Source of the DNA: Pseudophaeobacter profundi
GTDB taxonomy: Bacteria > Pseudomonadota > Alphaproteobacteria > Rhodobacterales > Rhodobacteraceae
NCBI RefSeq assembly: GCF_029697505.1
Contig: NZ_JARJEF010000015.1
Location: 16,801-80,800, forward strand
Direction of reading: 5' to 3'
Length of the DNA stretch: 64,000 nucleotides
This document shows positions 52,628 through 61,497 of this stretch, one piece after another (the first letter of the stretch is position 1; each line of letters begins with the position of its first letter). The notes under the pieces were generated by a model that was not told the DNA's origin, did no database searches, and worked only from the letters and a program-made list of their open reading frames with translations. The translations under genes were made by a program, and so were the position numbers.

Positions 52628-53977
52628 TCATGTGTCTTCGCGAAGAAAGGTCGCGAACCGTGTGCGCGTCTCTTCAAGGATTTCAGTGGCATCCGCAGTG
52701 TCGAAATTTTCCGCAGAGGCGAGCAATTCCTCCCCGAGCGGATCGATAGGTCGGCCGTCCACGCGCACTTCGTAGTGAAGGTTCGGAGCTGTCGCCGTGC
52801 CTGTCTCACCGACCTGGCCAATCGTTTCGCCCGCGACCGCGCGGTTTCCGACGGCCAGACCCTCCGGCACAGCGCTGAGGTGCGCATAGCGGGTCATTGT
52901 GTCTGACCCGTGCGCGATCTCGACCACCCGGCCATATCCGCTCCGCCATCCGATGAAGGAGACCCGTCCGGGTGCGGTCGCTGCAATCGGTGTCCCCGCA
53001 GCGGCGGCATAATCGACACCTGTGTGCATCCGCATACTGCCATAGATCGGATGCTTGCGCTGCCCGAAGACCGACGACAGTCGTGCGCCTTCCACCGGCG
53101 GCGCGACCGTCCGCAGGATTTCACCATTCAAATAGACCGTTGCCCGCCCGCTGTCTTCGGCTGACCAGAGGATTTCGAAGCGGTCGTCGGCCAGATCGAG
53201 GGCCGCATAGGAGATTGACGGTTGACCGACCTCTGAACCATCGCGAAGGACGGTCTGACCCCAAAGGATATTCAGGGTCTCTCCGCCTTGAAGATCCCTG
53301 CGAAAGTCGACCGTTTCCCCGAGGATTTGTGCGAGATCGACGGCAAAACGGGCCGGGACGCCTGCTCGATCCAGCGAAGCGTAGATCGACCCGTTCACCA
53401 GCAACTGGCTCGCACGCTCGACTGTCAACGCGCTCGGCGTTACCGTCCGACTCGCAATGGTGTCGTCCAGGGTGACTTCGATCCGCACGCCGTCATCGAC
53501 AGCCAACGTCACAACGGATGGCGTGCCGTCCGGGCGAAAGTCGACGCTGAGACGATGGCCCGGTCGAAGGCGGCGCAGGTCGTATTCAACCGTCAGTGCC
53601 AGTGCGACTTCGGTCCGTGTTTGCGCATCCATGTCCGCGAGAGAGAGAAGCACGTCCAATGTGTCACCCGCCTCGACCGTCGCCTCCCAAGGCGGCGTGG
53701 CGAGGGCCTGAACAAGCGCCATCAGATTATCTGGCTCGGCCCGTTCGAGTGCGGGAAACTCAGGCGGCTGAAAAGCGGCCGGAAGCATATTCGGCATCGT
53801 CTCGCCAGATGCGTTGACGCCTGGTCCATCGAGAGGTTCGGGTGGACTGTCCAAGGCTTCCGGAGCCTCGGAAAAGATGTACTCGGGCGGCGCCTCCAGG
53901 ATCAAAGCCCGGCTCGCTATCGTGCTGACCGCTGCCGCGGCCATTGTCGTTCCCAGAACGATATGTCTCAGTTTCAA
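52628..53977 (-). CDS. M23-family peptidoglycan endopeptidase-like protein
   Basis: A 449-aa exported protein with an N-terminal anchor, a linker rich in Pro/Glu, an OapA/LysM-like region (about 95-200) and a C-terminal M23 domain (about 310-420). The zinc motif MHTGVDYAAA is intact, but the usual HxH is APNLHYEVRVDG: the first His, catalytic in LytM-type enzymes, is Asn. It may be a regulator or low-activity endopeptidase. Overlaps the SCO gene by four bases. Presence with L,D-transpeptidases points to wall remodelling. Confidence 0.86.
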   Translation of the reverse strand: MKLRHIVLGTTMAAAAVSTIASRALILEAPPEYIFSEAPEALDSPPEPLDGPGVNASGETMPNMLPAAFQPPEFPALERAEPDNLMALVQALATPPWEATVEAGDTLDVLLSLADMDAQTRTEVALALTVEYDLRRLRPGHRLSVDFRPDGTPSVVTLAVDDGVRIEVTLDDTIASRTVTPSALTVERASQLLVNGSIYASLDRAGVPARFAVDLAQILGETVDFRRDLQGGETLNILWGQTVLRDGSEVGQPSISYAALDLADDRFEILWSAEDSGRATVYLNGEILRTVAPPVEGARLSSVFGQRKHPIYGSMRMHTGVDYAAAAGTPIAATAPGRVSFIGWRSGYGRVVEIAHGSDTMTRYAHLSAVPEGLAVGNRAVAGETIGQVGETGTATAPNLHYEVRVDGRPIDPLGEELLASAENFDTADATEILEETRTRFATFLREDT

Positions 53978-54597
53978 GATTCTGCCCTCTCGGTTCTGTT
54001 CTGCATCGCGCGCCTTATCTTCGGCACGGCGAATTCGCGTGGTTCGTGATAGTCGATGGTGGTGACGAAGCGACCTGTCGCATCGAACAGGAAAACACCC
54101 GCCGTGTGGTTCATCGTATATTCGCCGTTTTCCCCCTCAACCTTCTCATAGGTGGCACGGAAACCATCGGCGATGGCCGCGATCTGGTCTGGCAAGCCCG
54201 TCCATCCTTGTATCTGCGGATGGAAATACGAGACATACTCGGCCATGGTCTCGACCGTGTCGCGGTCCGGATCTACGGTGATGAAAACGGTATTCAGGTC
54301 TTCGGCGTCCGGCCCAATCTCGTCGAGCCATCCGGAAATGTCCGAGAGGGTCGTCGGGCAAACGTCGGGGCAGTAGGTGAATCCGAAGAAGACCAGACTC
54401 GGCTCGCCGATGAGGGTTTCCGGGCCGACATCCCGACCATCCTGATCCGTCAGGCTGAATTCCATAGCAGTCAGCGGTAGAGACCGCTTGCCCGGCGCGG
54501 AGTCAGCGCCAGGCCCATCTACCTGCCACCAGCCGACAAACAGGGCGGCAAAGACCGCCGCCGCTCCGATCGCTGCGATTTTGGCCACCCTCATCAT
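53974..54597 (-). CDS. SCO1/SenC copper chaperone, copy 1
   Basis: A 207-aa membrane-anchored thioredoxin-fold protein. The copper site is FFGFTYCPDVCPTTLSD (CPDVC), with the distal His in MNHTAGVFLFD. The anchor is at about 7-26. SCO proteins deliver copper to cytochrome oxidase CuA or act as thiol oxidoreductases. It lies eight bases after the PCuAC gene and overlaps the M23 gene. Paralogue at 56207. Confidence 0.93.
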   Translation of the reverse strand: MMRVAKIAAIGAAAVFAALFVGWWQVDGPGADSAPGKRSLPLTAMEFSLTDQDGRDVGPETLIGEPSLVFFGFTYCPDVCPTTLSDISGWLDEIGPDAEDLNTVFITVDPDRDTVETMAEYVSYFHPQIQGWTGLPDQIAAIADGFRATYEKVEGENGEYTMNHTAGVFLFDATGRFVTTIDYHEPREFAVPKIRRAMQNRTERAES

Positions 54598-54605
54598 CAG
54601 CCGGA

Positions 54606-55088
54606 TCAGCCTTCGGGGCCGCGTGCGCCGATGCCAAGGACCGGGACGGTGATTTCAAGCTCTGTTCCATCGGAAAAGAGCAGGGTCAGCGGAAAGGTCT
54701 CCCCCTCGACGAGCGGAGATTGCAGTTGCATCAGCATGGCGTGATATCCGCCGGGTTCAAGGGCGAACATACCCCCGGGCGGGATCACGATATCGTCCGC
54801 CGGAGCCATGCTGCTGACGCCGTCAGAATTGGTTCTGGTTTCGTGGATCGAAGCCATGCCGGAGATCTCCGCGCGAAGACCGATAAGGGAGATCTGATCG
54901 CTGCCCTCGTTCCGAACGGTCAGATAGGCCCCGCCGGGCCGCGACATTCCAAGGCTCGCGCGCGCCCAGGGGCTCTCGACCACAATCGATGCGTTCTCTG
55001 ACAACTGCTGCGCTGAGGATGCCATTGGCAAGCCCATCAGAAGAGCGACAGACAGGCTCTGGATTGCCTTTGCGAAGGTTTTGAACAC
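54606..55088 (-). CDS. Periplasmic copper chaperone PCu(A)C
   Basis: A 160-aa periplasmic chaperone. GTG at 55088 with AGGAG upstream gives a signal KTFAKAIQSLSVALLMGLPM; the longer open reading to 55502 was rejected. The Cu(I) motif is visible as ISGMASIHETRTN, SMAPADD and GGYHAMLMQLQS, matching the H(M)-x10-M-x21-HxM pattern. It works with SCO to assemble the CuA site of cytochrome oxidase. It sits between two such proteins in the operon. Confidence 0.92.
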   Translation of the reverse strand: MFKTFAKAIQSLSVALLMGLPMASSAQQLSENASIVVESPWARASLGMSRPGGAYLTVRNEGSDQISLIGLRAEISGMASIHETRTNSDGVSSMAPADDIVIPPGGMFALEPGGYHAMLMQLQSPLVEGETFPLTLLFSDGTELEITVPVLGIGARGPEG

Positions 55089-55107
55089 GTTGGGTCTCCT
55101 GTTCGTT

Positions 55108-55770
55108 CTAGTTTGTTGCCGCAGCCTCGACTTCGGCTTGGACGAGCGACAAGAGCTGCTCCGCACCGAACTCTGGCAAAGGCTTACCGTTGACGAAGAA
55201 CGTCGGTGTGCCTTGGATTCCGACAGCTTCGACGTCTGCCCGGTCTTGATTGAGGACGCCGACGATGCTGGGTGACATGATCTGATTTGCGGCGGCGTCT
55301 GTGTCCAAGCCCGCCGCTCCGGCGATCTCCATGATGCGCTCAGCTGCCGGAGCGCCGTGAGAGGCCCAGGCGGGCTGATTTTCAAGCAGCGCTTCCAGCA
55401 CGGGAACAAAAACGTCCTGCAACCGGGCCGCTTCCAGCACCTTGATTGCCAGCTCGGACCCCTCGCCGTGGAACGGAGTGTAGCGCATGACGACGCGCAC
55501 ATCGTCGGGGTATTGCGTCAGTATCTGCTTCACGATGGGATGGAAGGCGCGGCAGGCCTCGCAGGCCGGGTCGAAGAACTCCACGATGGTCACTGGCGCA
55601 TCCTCACGCCCGAGTATGGGAGAATAGGACCGAACAAGACGATCCTGTTGTTCCAGCGGAGCGGCTGTCGCCACCGGGGTCGGATCGGGGCGCGATACGA
55701 ACCAGGCACCAGCCACGAAAACGGCCAGTACCAGAGTGAGTATCGCGAGCAGAAGTGTCTTTCGGTTCAT
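55108..55770 (-). CDS. DsbA-family disulfide protein
   Basis: A 220-aa membrane-anchored thioredoxin-fold protein. The anchor is at about 5-25; active site EFFDPACEACRAFHPIV (CEAC); cis-Pro loop VGIQGTPTFFVNGKPLP. It overlaps the DsbB gene by four bases, so it is its likely substrate. It differs from the ScsC-like protein at 23937 in lacking the N-terminal helices. Confidence 0.9.
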   Translation of the reverse strand: MNRKTLLLAILTLVLAVFVAGAWFVSRPDPTPVATAAPLEQQDRLVRSYSPILGREDAPVTIVEFFDPACEACRAFHPIVKQILTQYPDDVRVVMRYTPFHGEGSELAIKVLEAARLQDVFVPVLEALLENQPAWASHGAPAAERIMEIAGAAGLDTDAAANQIMSPSIVGVLNQDRADVEAVGIQGTPTFFVNGKPLPEFGAEQLLSLVQAEVEAAATN

Positions 55771-56210
55771 ATTGATATCCGTCGAAGTTGAATGAGAAGG
55801 ACAAGGATTGCCCCGAACGTCAGCAGGGAGAGCAGAGGGATTGGCAGGCCAAGGATCAGCATCGCGTCATCGGTGCAGGATGGCCCGGACGCCGTGCAGG
55901 GGACGATCGGCGCCGGCACGATCCCTGCGTAAAGCAGGGAATGGTAAAGGGCGACGGCACCACCCAGAACCGCGAGCGGCGCGGCATAGCGCCAGATCGA
56001 GAGGTCGGCGCGCCACGCCGCCACCCCGAGGATGATCGCGAGCGGAAACATGAAGGCACGCTGGAACCAGCACAGATTGCAGGGGGTCTGCCCCAGAACC
56101 TCTCCGATGAAGAGCACGGCAAGCGACGCGGACAAGGCGACGAACCATGCCGCGAAGAGGAAAGCTACCGGTCTCGCGGCGCGTGGCGTTGCGTCTGGGC
56201 CAGCTGTCAC
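55767..56210 (-). CDS. DsbB-like disulfide bond protein, copy 2
   Basis: A 147-aa four-TM protein. First redox pair GQTPCNLCWFQRAFMFP (CNLC), second pair VPCTASGPSC, as in DsbB. It reoxidises the partner DsbA with quinone as acceptor. Overlaps both neighbours, making a translationally coupled SCO-DsbB-DsbA group. Confidence 0.92.
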   Translation of the reverse strand: MTAGPDATPRAARPVAFLFAAWFVALSASLAVLFIGEVLGQTPCNLCWFQRAFMFPLAIILGVAAWRADLSIWRYAAPLAVLGGAVALYHSLLYAGIVPAPIVPCTASGPSCTDDAMLILGLPIPLLSLLTFGAILVLLIQLRRISI

Positions 56211-56815
56211 GCGCCGATCCTTTCGCGAAGATCAGTAACGATCAGTCTGGGTTCCTCGTCGTATTCGTAGATGCGGACAAATTCGCCTTCCGGATCGAAG
56301 AGAAGGAAGGACGACGTATGCCCCATCGTATAGCCGTCGGGCGCCGAGGCTTCCTCGATCTTCTGGTAGTAGATCTTGAAGGTCTCGGCAGTGCGTTCGA
56401 TTTGGTCCGGCGGTCCGCTCAACCCAAGGATTCCCTGACCAAACTGGGGAACGTAGTTGGCCAGAGCGCTTGGCGTATCCCTTTCAGGGTCGACCGTGAT
56501 GAACAGGGGCTGGACGGCGGAACCTTGGGTGCCGAGCTCGTCCATGACCTCCGCGATGGTTGCGAGCCCCATGGGACACACGTCGGGGCAGTTCGCAAAT
56601 CCGAAAAAGACGAGCATCCAGCGCCCTCGGAAATCCTCGTCGGTCTGCACCATACCGGTATGGTCCGTCAGCTCAAAATCCGCAGTGAAACTCTCGGCCT
56701 CAGGATCAACACGCGCGGCGACCGGTCCCTGATTGCGTTCAGTCATCCAAAGCGTGGCTGACACCGCCGCAGCGACAACCACTGCCGACCAGAGAACTAT
56801 CCGGACCTTCTTCAT
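56207..56815 (-). CDS. SCO1/SenC copper chaperone, copy 2, first gene of ten-gene operon
   Basis: A 202-aa anchored protein. Copper motif FFGFANCPDVCPMGLA (CPDVC), distal His in MGHTSSFLLFD. The MerR-type promoter at 56853-56883 lies about 40 bp upstream, so this gene leads the operon to 49052. It shares family with 53974 but is clearly separate in sequence. Confidence 0.93.
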   Translation of the reverse strand: MKKVRIVLWSAVVVAAAVSATLWMTERNQGPVAARVDPEAESFTADFELTDHTGMVQTDEDFRGRWMLVFFGFANCPDVCPMGLATIAEVMDELGTQGSAVQPLFITVDPERDTPSALANYVPQFGQGILGLSGPPDQIERTAETFKIYYQKIEEASAPDGYTMGHTSSFLLFDPEGEFVRIYEYDEEPRLIVTDLRERIGA

Positions 56816-56852
56816 TGCTTGCGCTACCCACCTGTTCAGTTTGTTTGTGCGC

Positions 56853-56883
56853 AGGATACAAGCTACAGCAGATAGAGGTTCAA
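56853..56883 (-). promoter_or_regulatory. MerR-type promoter (second family) for the ten-gene operon
   Basis: On the minus strand, -35 TTGAAC (56878-56883), a 19-bp spacer (56859-56877) reading CTCTATCTGCTGTAGCTTG, and -10 TATCCT (56853-56858). The CTCTA...TGTAG pattern recurs at five more promoters to the right. Confidence 0.76.
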
Positions 56884-56947
56884 GCGAAAAGTTACTTTTT
56901 GTTGTCCGAAGTCACGCCAAAGTGAAACCTTTGTCTTTTCAATGGAG

Positions 56948-56978
56948 TTGTCTCTTCAGTAAGCTACAGTCTTTGTAG
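56948..56978 (+). promoter_or_regulatory. MerR-type promoter for the merR-ynfA pair
   Basis: -35 TTGTCT (56948-56953), a 19-bp spacer (56954-56972) reading CTTCAGTAAGCTACAGTCT, and -10 TTGTAG (56973-56978). It sits before the regulator itself, so autoregulation is expected. Confidence 0.65.
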
Positions 56979-56993
56979 ATTGAAGGATCGCAC

Positions 56994-57422
56994 ATGCTGG
57001 CAATCGGAACACTCTCGCGGAGAACCGGAACCAAGGTTCAGACGATCCGCTACTACGAAGAAATCGGTTTGATGAACGAGGCCGGAAGGACCGCAGGCGG
57101 CCAGCGCCGTTACTTTGAAAAGGACCTCGACCGGCTGGCTTTCATCCGGCACTCACGCCAGCTCGGATTTTCGCTCGACTCCATCCGGGAGCTGCTGGAC
57201 CTCTCGGACAACCCGTCCCAATCCTGCGCGGAGGCGGATTCGATCGCGCGTCGGCAACTCCACCAAGTCGAACAGCGGATCAAGCGTCTGCAAGCGCTTA
57301 AGAAGGAATTGAAACGCATGGTCGCCGAGTGCGACGGTGACAGCGTTGCGGAGTGCAAGGTTCTGGAGGTCCTTCGAGACCATGCGGAATGTCTCACCGA
57401 GCACGACGAGATTGGGGCTTGA
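56994..57422 (+). CDS. MerR-family metal-responsive regulator (ZntR/CadR-like)
   Basis: A 142-aa MerR protein. [23 protein letters not shown]; cysteines at 78, 113, 121 and 133, in [20 protein letters not shown] cysteine at about 78 marks divalent sensors (ZntR, PbrR, CadR) as opposed to CueR. GAAGGA precedes the ATG. It should regulate the six CTACAG/CTCTA-type promoters nearby. Which ion it senses (Zn, Cd, Pb, Co) cannot be told. Confidence 0.9.
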   Translation: MLAIGTLSRRTGTKVQTIRYYEEIGLMNEAGRTAGGQRRYFEKDLDRLAFIRHSRQLGFSLDSIRELLDLSDNPSQSCAEADSIARRQLHQVEQRIKRLQALKKELKRMVAECDGDSVAECKVLEVLRDHAECLTEHDEIGA

Positions 57423-57745
57423 ACGCCGCAATTGCCTATCTGCTGGCTGCTGTCGCGGAGATCAGCGGGTGTTTCGCCATCTGGGCGTGGTGGCGTCTTG
57501 GGGCATCACCGCTCTGGCTCGCACCCGGCATAATCGCGCTCGCGCTTTTCGGCTGGTTGCTGGCGCAGGTCGAAACCAGCGCAGCGGGCCGCGCTTTCGC
57601 AGCCTATGGCGGCATCTACATCGGGGCCTCCATGCTCTGGATGTGGTTCGTCGAGGGCGAGCGACCTGACAGATGGGACTTCATAGGGACGTCCATCTGT
57701 TTGATCGGTGCCGCGATTATTCTTTCGGTGCCCAGAGGGACGTAA
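57419..57745 (+). CDS. YnfA/UPF0060 family membrane protein
   Basis: A 108-aa four-TM protein. TTG start overlapping the merR stop. [20 protein letters not shown] and [20 protein letters not shown] are characteristic of YnfA, a small-multidrug-resistance-like family. Its translation is coupled to the regulator. Substrate is unknown. Confidence 0.88.
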   Translation: MNAAIAYLLAAVAEISGCFAIWAWWRLGASPLWLAPGIIALALFGWLLAQVETSAAGRAFAAYGGIYIGASMLWMWFVEGERPDRWDFIGTSICLIGAAIILSVPRGT

Positions 57746-57755
57746 ATAAGCTATT

Positions 57756-57786
57756 TTGGATCTACAGTCGCTAGAGGTTCTATATA
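57756..57786 (+). promoter_or_regulatory. MerR-type promoter for the CDF-like gene at 57859
   Basis: -35 TTGGAT (57756-57761), a 19-bp spacer (57762-57780) reading CTACAGTCGCTAGAGGTTC, and -10 TATATA (57781-57786). Confidence 0.75.
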
Positions 57787-57858
57787 TCTTATTGACAGCT
57801 GCATCCGAAGAGGGCGTTTCTGCCCCCTTTCTTAGAAATCGAAAGGTTTGCCAGTTCG

Positions 57859-58476
57859 ATGGTCGAAAGCGAATTCAGCGGGAAGAATGAAAAAGAGCGC
57901 CAGACGCTCTGGATTGTTCTCGGTCTCAATCTCGCAATCGCTGCGGGGTTCTTCGCCACGGGAGCTATCGGCGATTCCAGCGCCCTGATCGCCAATGGTC
58001 TCGACAACACATCCGACAGCCTCGTCTATGGCATCAGCCTTCTGGCCTTGTCCCGGTCGTCGAAGTGGAAGCGGGGTGCCGCGAACGTATCCGGCGGATT
58101 GCTTCTGATCTTTGCGGTTGGCATTCTGATTGACGCTTGGCGGCGCTATGTCGGCGGTTCCGAACCGCTCGGAACTCTGATGATCGCAATGTCGCTGATC
58201 GCTGCGGTCGTCAACCTCGCCTGCATCTGGCTGCTCGGGCGACTGAAGGAACCGGACGTGAACATCCGGGCCGCCAACACCTTCAGCCTCAACGATTTCG
58301 CATCGAACGGCGGCATCCTGATCGCGGGCGGTCTCGTTTGGTGGTTGGGCAGCAACTGGCCCGACCTCGTTGTCGGGGTCGCGGTGGCTGGCATCGCGGC
58401 GTGGGGCGGCATAGGCATCCTGCGGGACGCGCATGACGAGCATCACAAGGCAGTTCACAATCACCAACCAGAATAG
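57859..58476 (+). CDS. Short CDF-like cation transporter (membrane domain only)
   Basis: A 205-aa protein holding only the CDF transmembrane domain. TM2 has ANGLDNTSDSLVYG with DxxxD, TM5 has FSLNDFASNGGILIAGG with an Asp/Asn pair. The cytoplasmic domain of full CDF proteins is absent; a His-rich tail (HDEHHKAVHNHQ) ends the chain. Short CDF relatives next to MerR regulators are common in metal operons. Likely zinc, cadmium or cobalt efflux. Confidence 0.82.
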   Translation: MVESEFSGKNEKERQTLWIVLGLNLAIAAGFFATGAIGDSSALIANGLDNTSDSLVYGISLLALSRSSKWKRGAANVSGGLLLIFAVGILIDAWRRYVGGSEPLGTLMIAMSLIAAVVNLACIWLLGRLKEPDVNIRAANTFSLNDFASNGGILIAGGLVWWLGSNWPDLVVGVAVAGIAAWGGIGILRDAHDEHHKAVHNHQPE

Positions 58477-58502
58477 TCTCTCGCGTCGCGACAAGATAAA
58501 GG

Positions 58503-58533
58503 TTGAAGCTACAGTTACTGTAGAAACCATCAT
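58503..58533 (+). promoter_or_regulatory. MerR-type promoter for the transglutaminase-CDF-methyltransferase operon
   Basis: -35 TTGAAG (58503-58508), a 19-bp spacer (58509-58527) with the perfect dyad CTACAGTTACTGTAG, and weak -10 CATCAT (58528-58533). Confidence 0.75.
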
Positions 58534-58562
58534 CTCTGTATAGTTGATTCTAGGAAACGCTC

Positions 58563-59333
58563 ATGACCCCTGTTGACCCGCTGCTTTCGTCGACGCCACT
58601 CTTGGATGTCAGGCATCCTTCACTTGCCGCTCTGATCGCCGACCGGGGGTGGGGAACCTTGCCGTTGCATGATCGAATTGGTGCAATCTACGACTTCGTG
58701 CGAAACGAGATCGACTTTGGCTATAACCGCGCCGACGACATTCCTGCCTCTGAAGTACTCGACGACAGGTATGGACAATGCAACACGAAGGGAACGCTGC
58801 TGATGGCGCTTCTACGCGCTGTCGGCGTAAGATGCCGCTTGCACGGCTTCACAATCCACAAAGCGTTGCAACGGGGCGTCGTGCCTGAACTGATCTATCC
58901 GATCGCACCCGCAGAAATCCTCCACTCATGGATCGAGGTCGAGACCGAGGCAGGATGGGTCGATCTTGAGGGCTTCATCCTCGACACACCCTTCCTGTTG
59001 GCCCTGCAGCGGTCGTTTCCCGAGACACGGTCCCTATGCGGCTACGGTGCCGGGACCGACTGCTTGAGCGCACCGCCAGTCGGATGGACGGGGGAGAGTA
59101 CATATATCCAGAAGACCGGCATCGCCCGCGATTTTGGAACATTCGATAATCCTGACATGTTTTATGAGCACCATCGTCAGGCGTTTGGCCCCCTGCGCGA
59201 CTGGATCTATCGGCACCTCATTCGCCATTGGATGAATGCCCGCGTCAGGGCGATCCGCGCTGGTCGTTTGCCAAGCGTTCCAGGGCTCAGCCGGCCAAAC
59301 CACGGCCATGAGGAGGCTTCTCGTGCCGCATGA
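58563..59333 (+). CDS. Transglutaminase-like cysteine protein
   Basis: A 256-aa cytosolic-looking protein. The transglutaminase-like triad is visible: Cys in YGQCNTKGTLLMALLRA (about 73), His in ILHSWIEVETEAGW, Asp in WVDLEGFIL. Family members act as peptidases, transglutaminases or peptide N-glycanase-like enzymes. AGGA precedes the ATG. It is the first gene behind a MerR-type promoter and overlaps the next CDF start. Role in metal response is unknown. Confidence 0.82.
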   Translation: MTPVDPLLSSTPLLDVRHPSLAALIADRGWGTLPLHDRIGAIYDFVRNEIDFGYNRADDIPASEVLDDRYGQCNTKGTLLMALLRAVGVRCRLHGFTIHKALQRGVVPELIYPIAPAEILHSWIEVETEAGWVDLEGFILDTPFLLALQRSFPETRSLCGYGAGTDCLSAPPVGWTGESTYIQKTGIARDFGTFDNPDMFYEHHRQAFGPLRDWIYRHLIRHWMNARVRAIRAGRLPSVPGLSRPNHGHEEASRAA

Positions 59334-60231
59334 TCATGCCCATATGGAGCCTAAAGAAGGCGACCGGCGGGTTGCCATTGCCATCTGGGCAAACGGCCTC
59401 CTGACGGTCGCGCAGATTGTCGGCGGGATACTATCCGGCAGCCTCGCGCTGATCGCGGATGCCATCCACAACTTCTCCGACATGGCGTCGCTCGTCATCG
59501 CATTCGGCGCGCGCAAGATCGCGCGCCGCACGGCCGATGCGAAAATGACCTTCGGATATGGCAGGGTCGAGATCGTCGCCGCGCTTATCAATTATACCTC
59601 GCTGATCATCATCGGCCTTTATCTGGTCTATGAGGGCGCGATGCGGTTTGTTGATCCGCCCGAAGTCGCGGGTTGGACCGTGGTCATCCTGGGCAGTGTG
59701 GCGCTGTTCATCGATACCCTCACCGCGTGGCTGACCTATTCGATGCAGAAAGGCAGCGTGAACATCCGGGCGCTGTTCCTCCACAACCTCAGCGATGCGC
59801 TGGCGTCTGTGGCCGTGATCGTCGGTGGCGTTCTCATCCTTCTCTACGATGTCCGCTGGGTTGATCCGGCGATCACCATCGGGATTGCCGCCTATATCCT
59901 CTGGCTCGCCTTCAGCGAGATCGGTGGCCCGATCCGCACCCTGATGTTGGGAAGCCCGCCCGATATCGACACGGACAAGGTTATCGCGGCCGTGGAGGAC
60001 GTGGACGGAGTCGAGGAAGTTCATCACGCACATTTCTGGCAGATGCAGGAGCATCGTGCGGCGCTCGATACCCACGTCGTAATCGCCGAGGACCGCTGGG
60101 ATGACCTCGAAAACATCAAGACGGCAATCAAGACCCGCCTCGACGAGGAATTCGGGATCGACCACTCAACGCTGGAGTTTGAACGCTCAGCGACCAAACA
60201 TCGGGACGCAGACAGGTATGGTCATGGGTGA
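59323..60231 (+). CDS. Cation diffusion facilitator transporter, canonical metal site
   Basis: A 302-aa CDF. GTG at 59323 with AGGAGG upstream is chosen over ATG 59308, so it starts PHDHAHMEPKEG. TM2 is IADAIHNFSDMASLV and TM5 is LFLHNLSDALASVAV, both HxxxD as in ZnT/CzcD, and the C-terminal domain includes HHAHFWQMQEHRAALDTH. It should export zinc or similar ions. It overlaps the transglutaminase stop. Confidence 0.92.
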   Translation: MPHDHAHMEPKEGDRRVAIAIWANGLLTVAQIVGGILSGSLALIADAIHNFSDMASLVIAFGARKIARRTADAKMTFGYGRVEIVAALINYTSLIIIGLYLVYEGAMRFVDPPEVAGWTVVILGSVALFIDTLTAWLTYSMQKGSVNIRALFLHNLSDALASVAVIVGGVLILLYDVRWVDPAITIGIAAYILWLAFSEIGGPIRTLMLGSPPDIDTDKVIAAVEDVDGVEEVHHAHFWQMQEHRAALDTHVVIAEDRWDDLENIKTAIKTRLDEEFGIDHSTLEFERSATKHRDADRYGHG

Positions 60232-60781
60232 CCTCAAAACCGTGGTTCTCGTGCTGGGTTGTGCGGCCAATCTGTTGCTGGTCGCGGGTATACTCTGGTC
60301 CATGTTCCAACCGGAGCGACGAGTCTGGCCGCCGATTCACTCTACAGGAGCCCACAAGATTGTCGTCTGGGGACTTACGTGCGTCGGCTTCGGATCTGCC
60401 ATCGTTTTGGCTCTGCTAGAATGGGGTGAGCTCGACTTCCCATGGATCATACGTTGGGGTTTAGGGCTTTGTCTGATCGTTCTGGGCAATGCCGTTGTCT
60501 GGTCCGGTGTGATGCAACTTGGGATGGCGGCGACGAGTGGTGATGAAGGCGTTCTGCGGACCCGTGGCCTTTACCGGTTCTCCCGCAATCCTCAGTATGT
60601 GGCTGACATGGCGATCCTCATCGGGATCGGACTGCTCTCCGCCTCGATCCTCGCGTGGCCAGTGATTATCACCGGCGTTACTGCATTGGCACTCGCGCCC
60701 TTCGCTGAAGAGCGCTGGTTGATTGATCGCTACGGGGACGCTTACCGAGCCTACCTCCAAAAAACCCGCAGATTTCTTTGA
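60224..60781 (+). CDS. Isoprenylcysteine methyltransferase-like membrane protein, copy 2
   Basis: A 185-aa protein with about five membrane segments. The signature RTRGLYRFSRNPQYVADMAI is the ICMT/PEMT motif, then LAPFAEERWLIDRYGDAYRA. It overlaps the CDF stop by eight bases. ATG at 60224 has AGGT upstream; ATG 60218 is also possible. Compare the copy at 38861. Confidence 0.83.
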   Translation: MGDLKTVVLVLGCAANLLLVAGILWSMFQPERRVWPPIHSTGAHKIVVWGLTCVGFGSAIVLALLEWGELDFPWIIRWGLGLCLIVLGNAVVWSGVMQLGMAATSGDEGVLRTRGLYRFSRNPQYVADMAILIGIGLLSASILAWPVIITGVTALALAPFAEERWLIDRYGDAYRAYLQKTRRFL

Positions 60782-60826
60782 TGCCATGACCGAGTTCAAT
60801 CTCACGGGTTTGTGAGCAGAAGCATA

Positions 60827-60857
60827 TTGAAGCTCTAGCGGGTGTAGGTCTTAGAAC
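60827..60857 (+). promoter_or_regulatory. MerR-type promoter for L,D-transpeptidase copy 4
   Basis: -35 TTGAAG (60827-60832), a 19-bp spacer (60833-60851) reading CTCTAGCGGGTGTAGGTCT, and -10 TAGAAC (60852-60857). Confidence 0.72.
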
Positions 60858-60889
60858 CGGGAAAAATAACGAGACCAGAGGTTTTCTTG

Positions 60890-61480
60890 ATGAGACGAGC
60901 TAACGACAGACCGTTCACACGCCGGACCGCACTCTTTGGTGCAGCAGCAAGTGGGTTGGTTCTCGCGACCAGTAGGGCCATGGCACAGACAAGCGATGGT
61001 CTGGCGGCACCGGCGGTGCGGAGCAATATTTCCGGGTTCAGGGTTGCATCTTGGCAAGACCATTTCGACGATCTGAGAAACGGCGCAATCCTCTGCGACA
61101 TCGACTCCCGCGCGGTCCAATTCTGGTCGGAAGACGAAAGCATCTACAAGCTCTATCCGTCCAGCGTACCGCTCACAGAGGAATTGACTCGGCGCGGATA
61201 TAACACGGTGGTTCGCAAGGTAGATGGCCCGAGCTGGCGACCCACACCTTCGATGAAGGAGCGCAATCCCGAATGGCCGGATTTCGTTGGCCCTGGCCCC
61301 GACAACCCCCTTGGAACAAACGCCCTTTATCTGTCATGGCAGTACTACCGCGTTCACGGCACCGGTGACACGCGCAAGATCGGTCGGCAATCGTCGAACG
61401 GCTGCATCGGTCTCTACAACGAACATATCGAAGAATTGTTTGGATTGGCAGAGGTCGGTACTCAGGTTAAGTTGTTCTAA
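60890..61480 (+). CDS. L,D-transpeptidase (YkuD domain), copy 4
   Basis: A 196-aa exported enzyme. Signal TRRTALFGAAASGLVLATS. Catalytic region YRVHGTGDTRKIGRQSSNGC, Cys near 172. It is a close paralogue of copy 1 at 19085, including GFRVASWQDHFDDLR and RGYNTVVRKVDGPSWRPTPS. ATG at 60890 with AGAGG upstream. Its promoter belongs to the second MerR family, so this envelope enzyme is expected to be metal-induced. Confidence 0.93.
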   Translation: MRRANDRPFTRRTALFGAAASGLVLATSRAMAQTSDGLAAPAVRSNISGFRVASWQDHFDDLRNGAILCDIDSRAVQFWSEDESIYKLYPSSVPLTEELTRRGYNTVVRKVDGPSWRPTPSMKERNPEWPDFVGPGPDNPLGTNALYLSWQYYRVHGTGDTRKIGRQSSNGCIGLYNEHIEELFGLAEVGTQVKLF

Positions 61481-61497
61481 AGGCGGAAATTTTTAAT

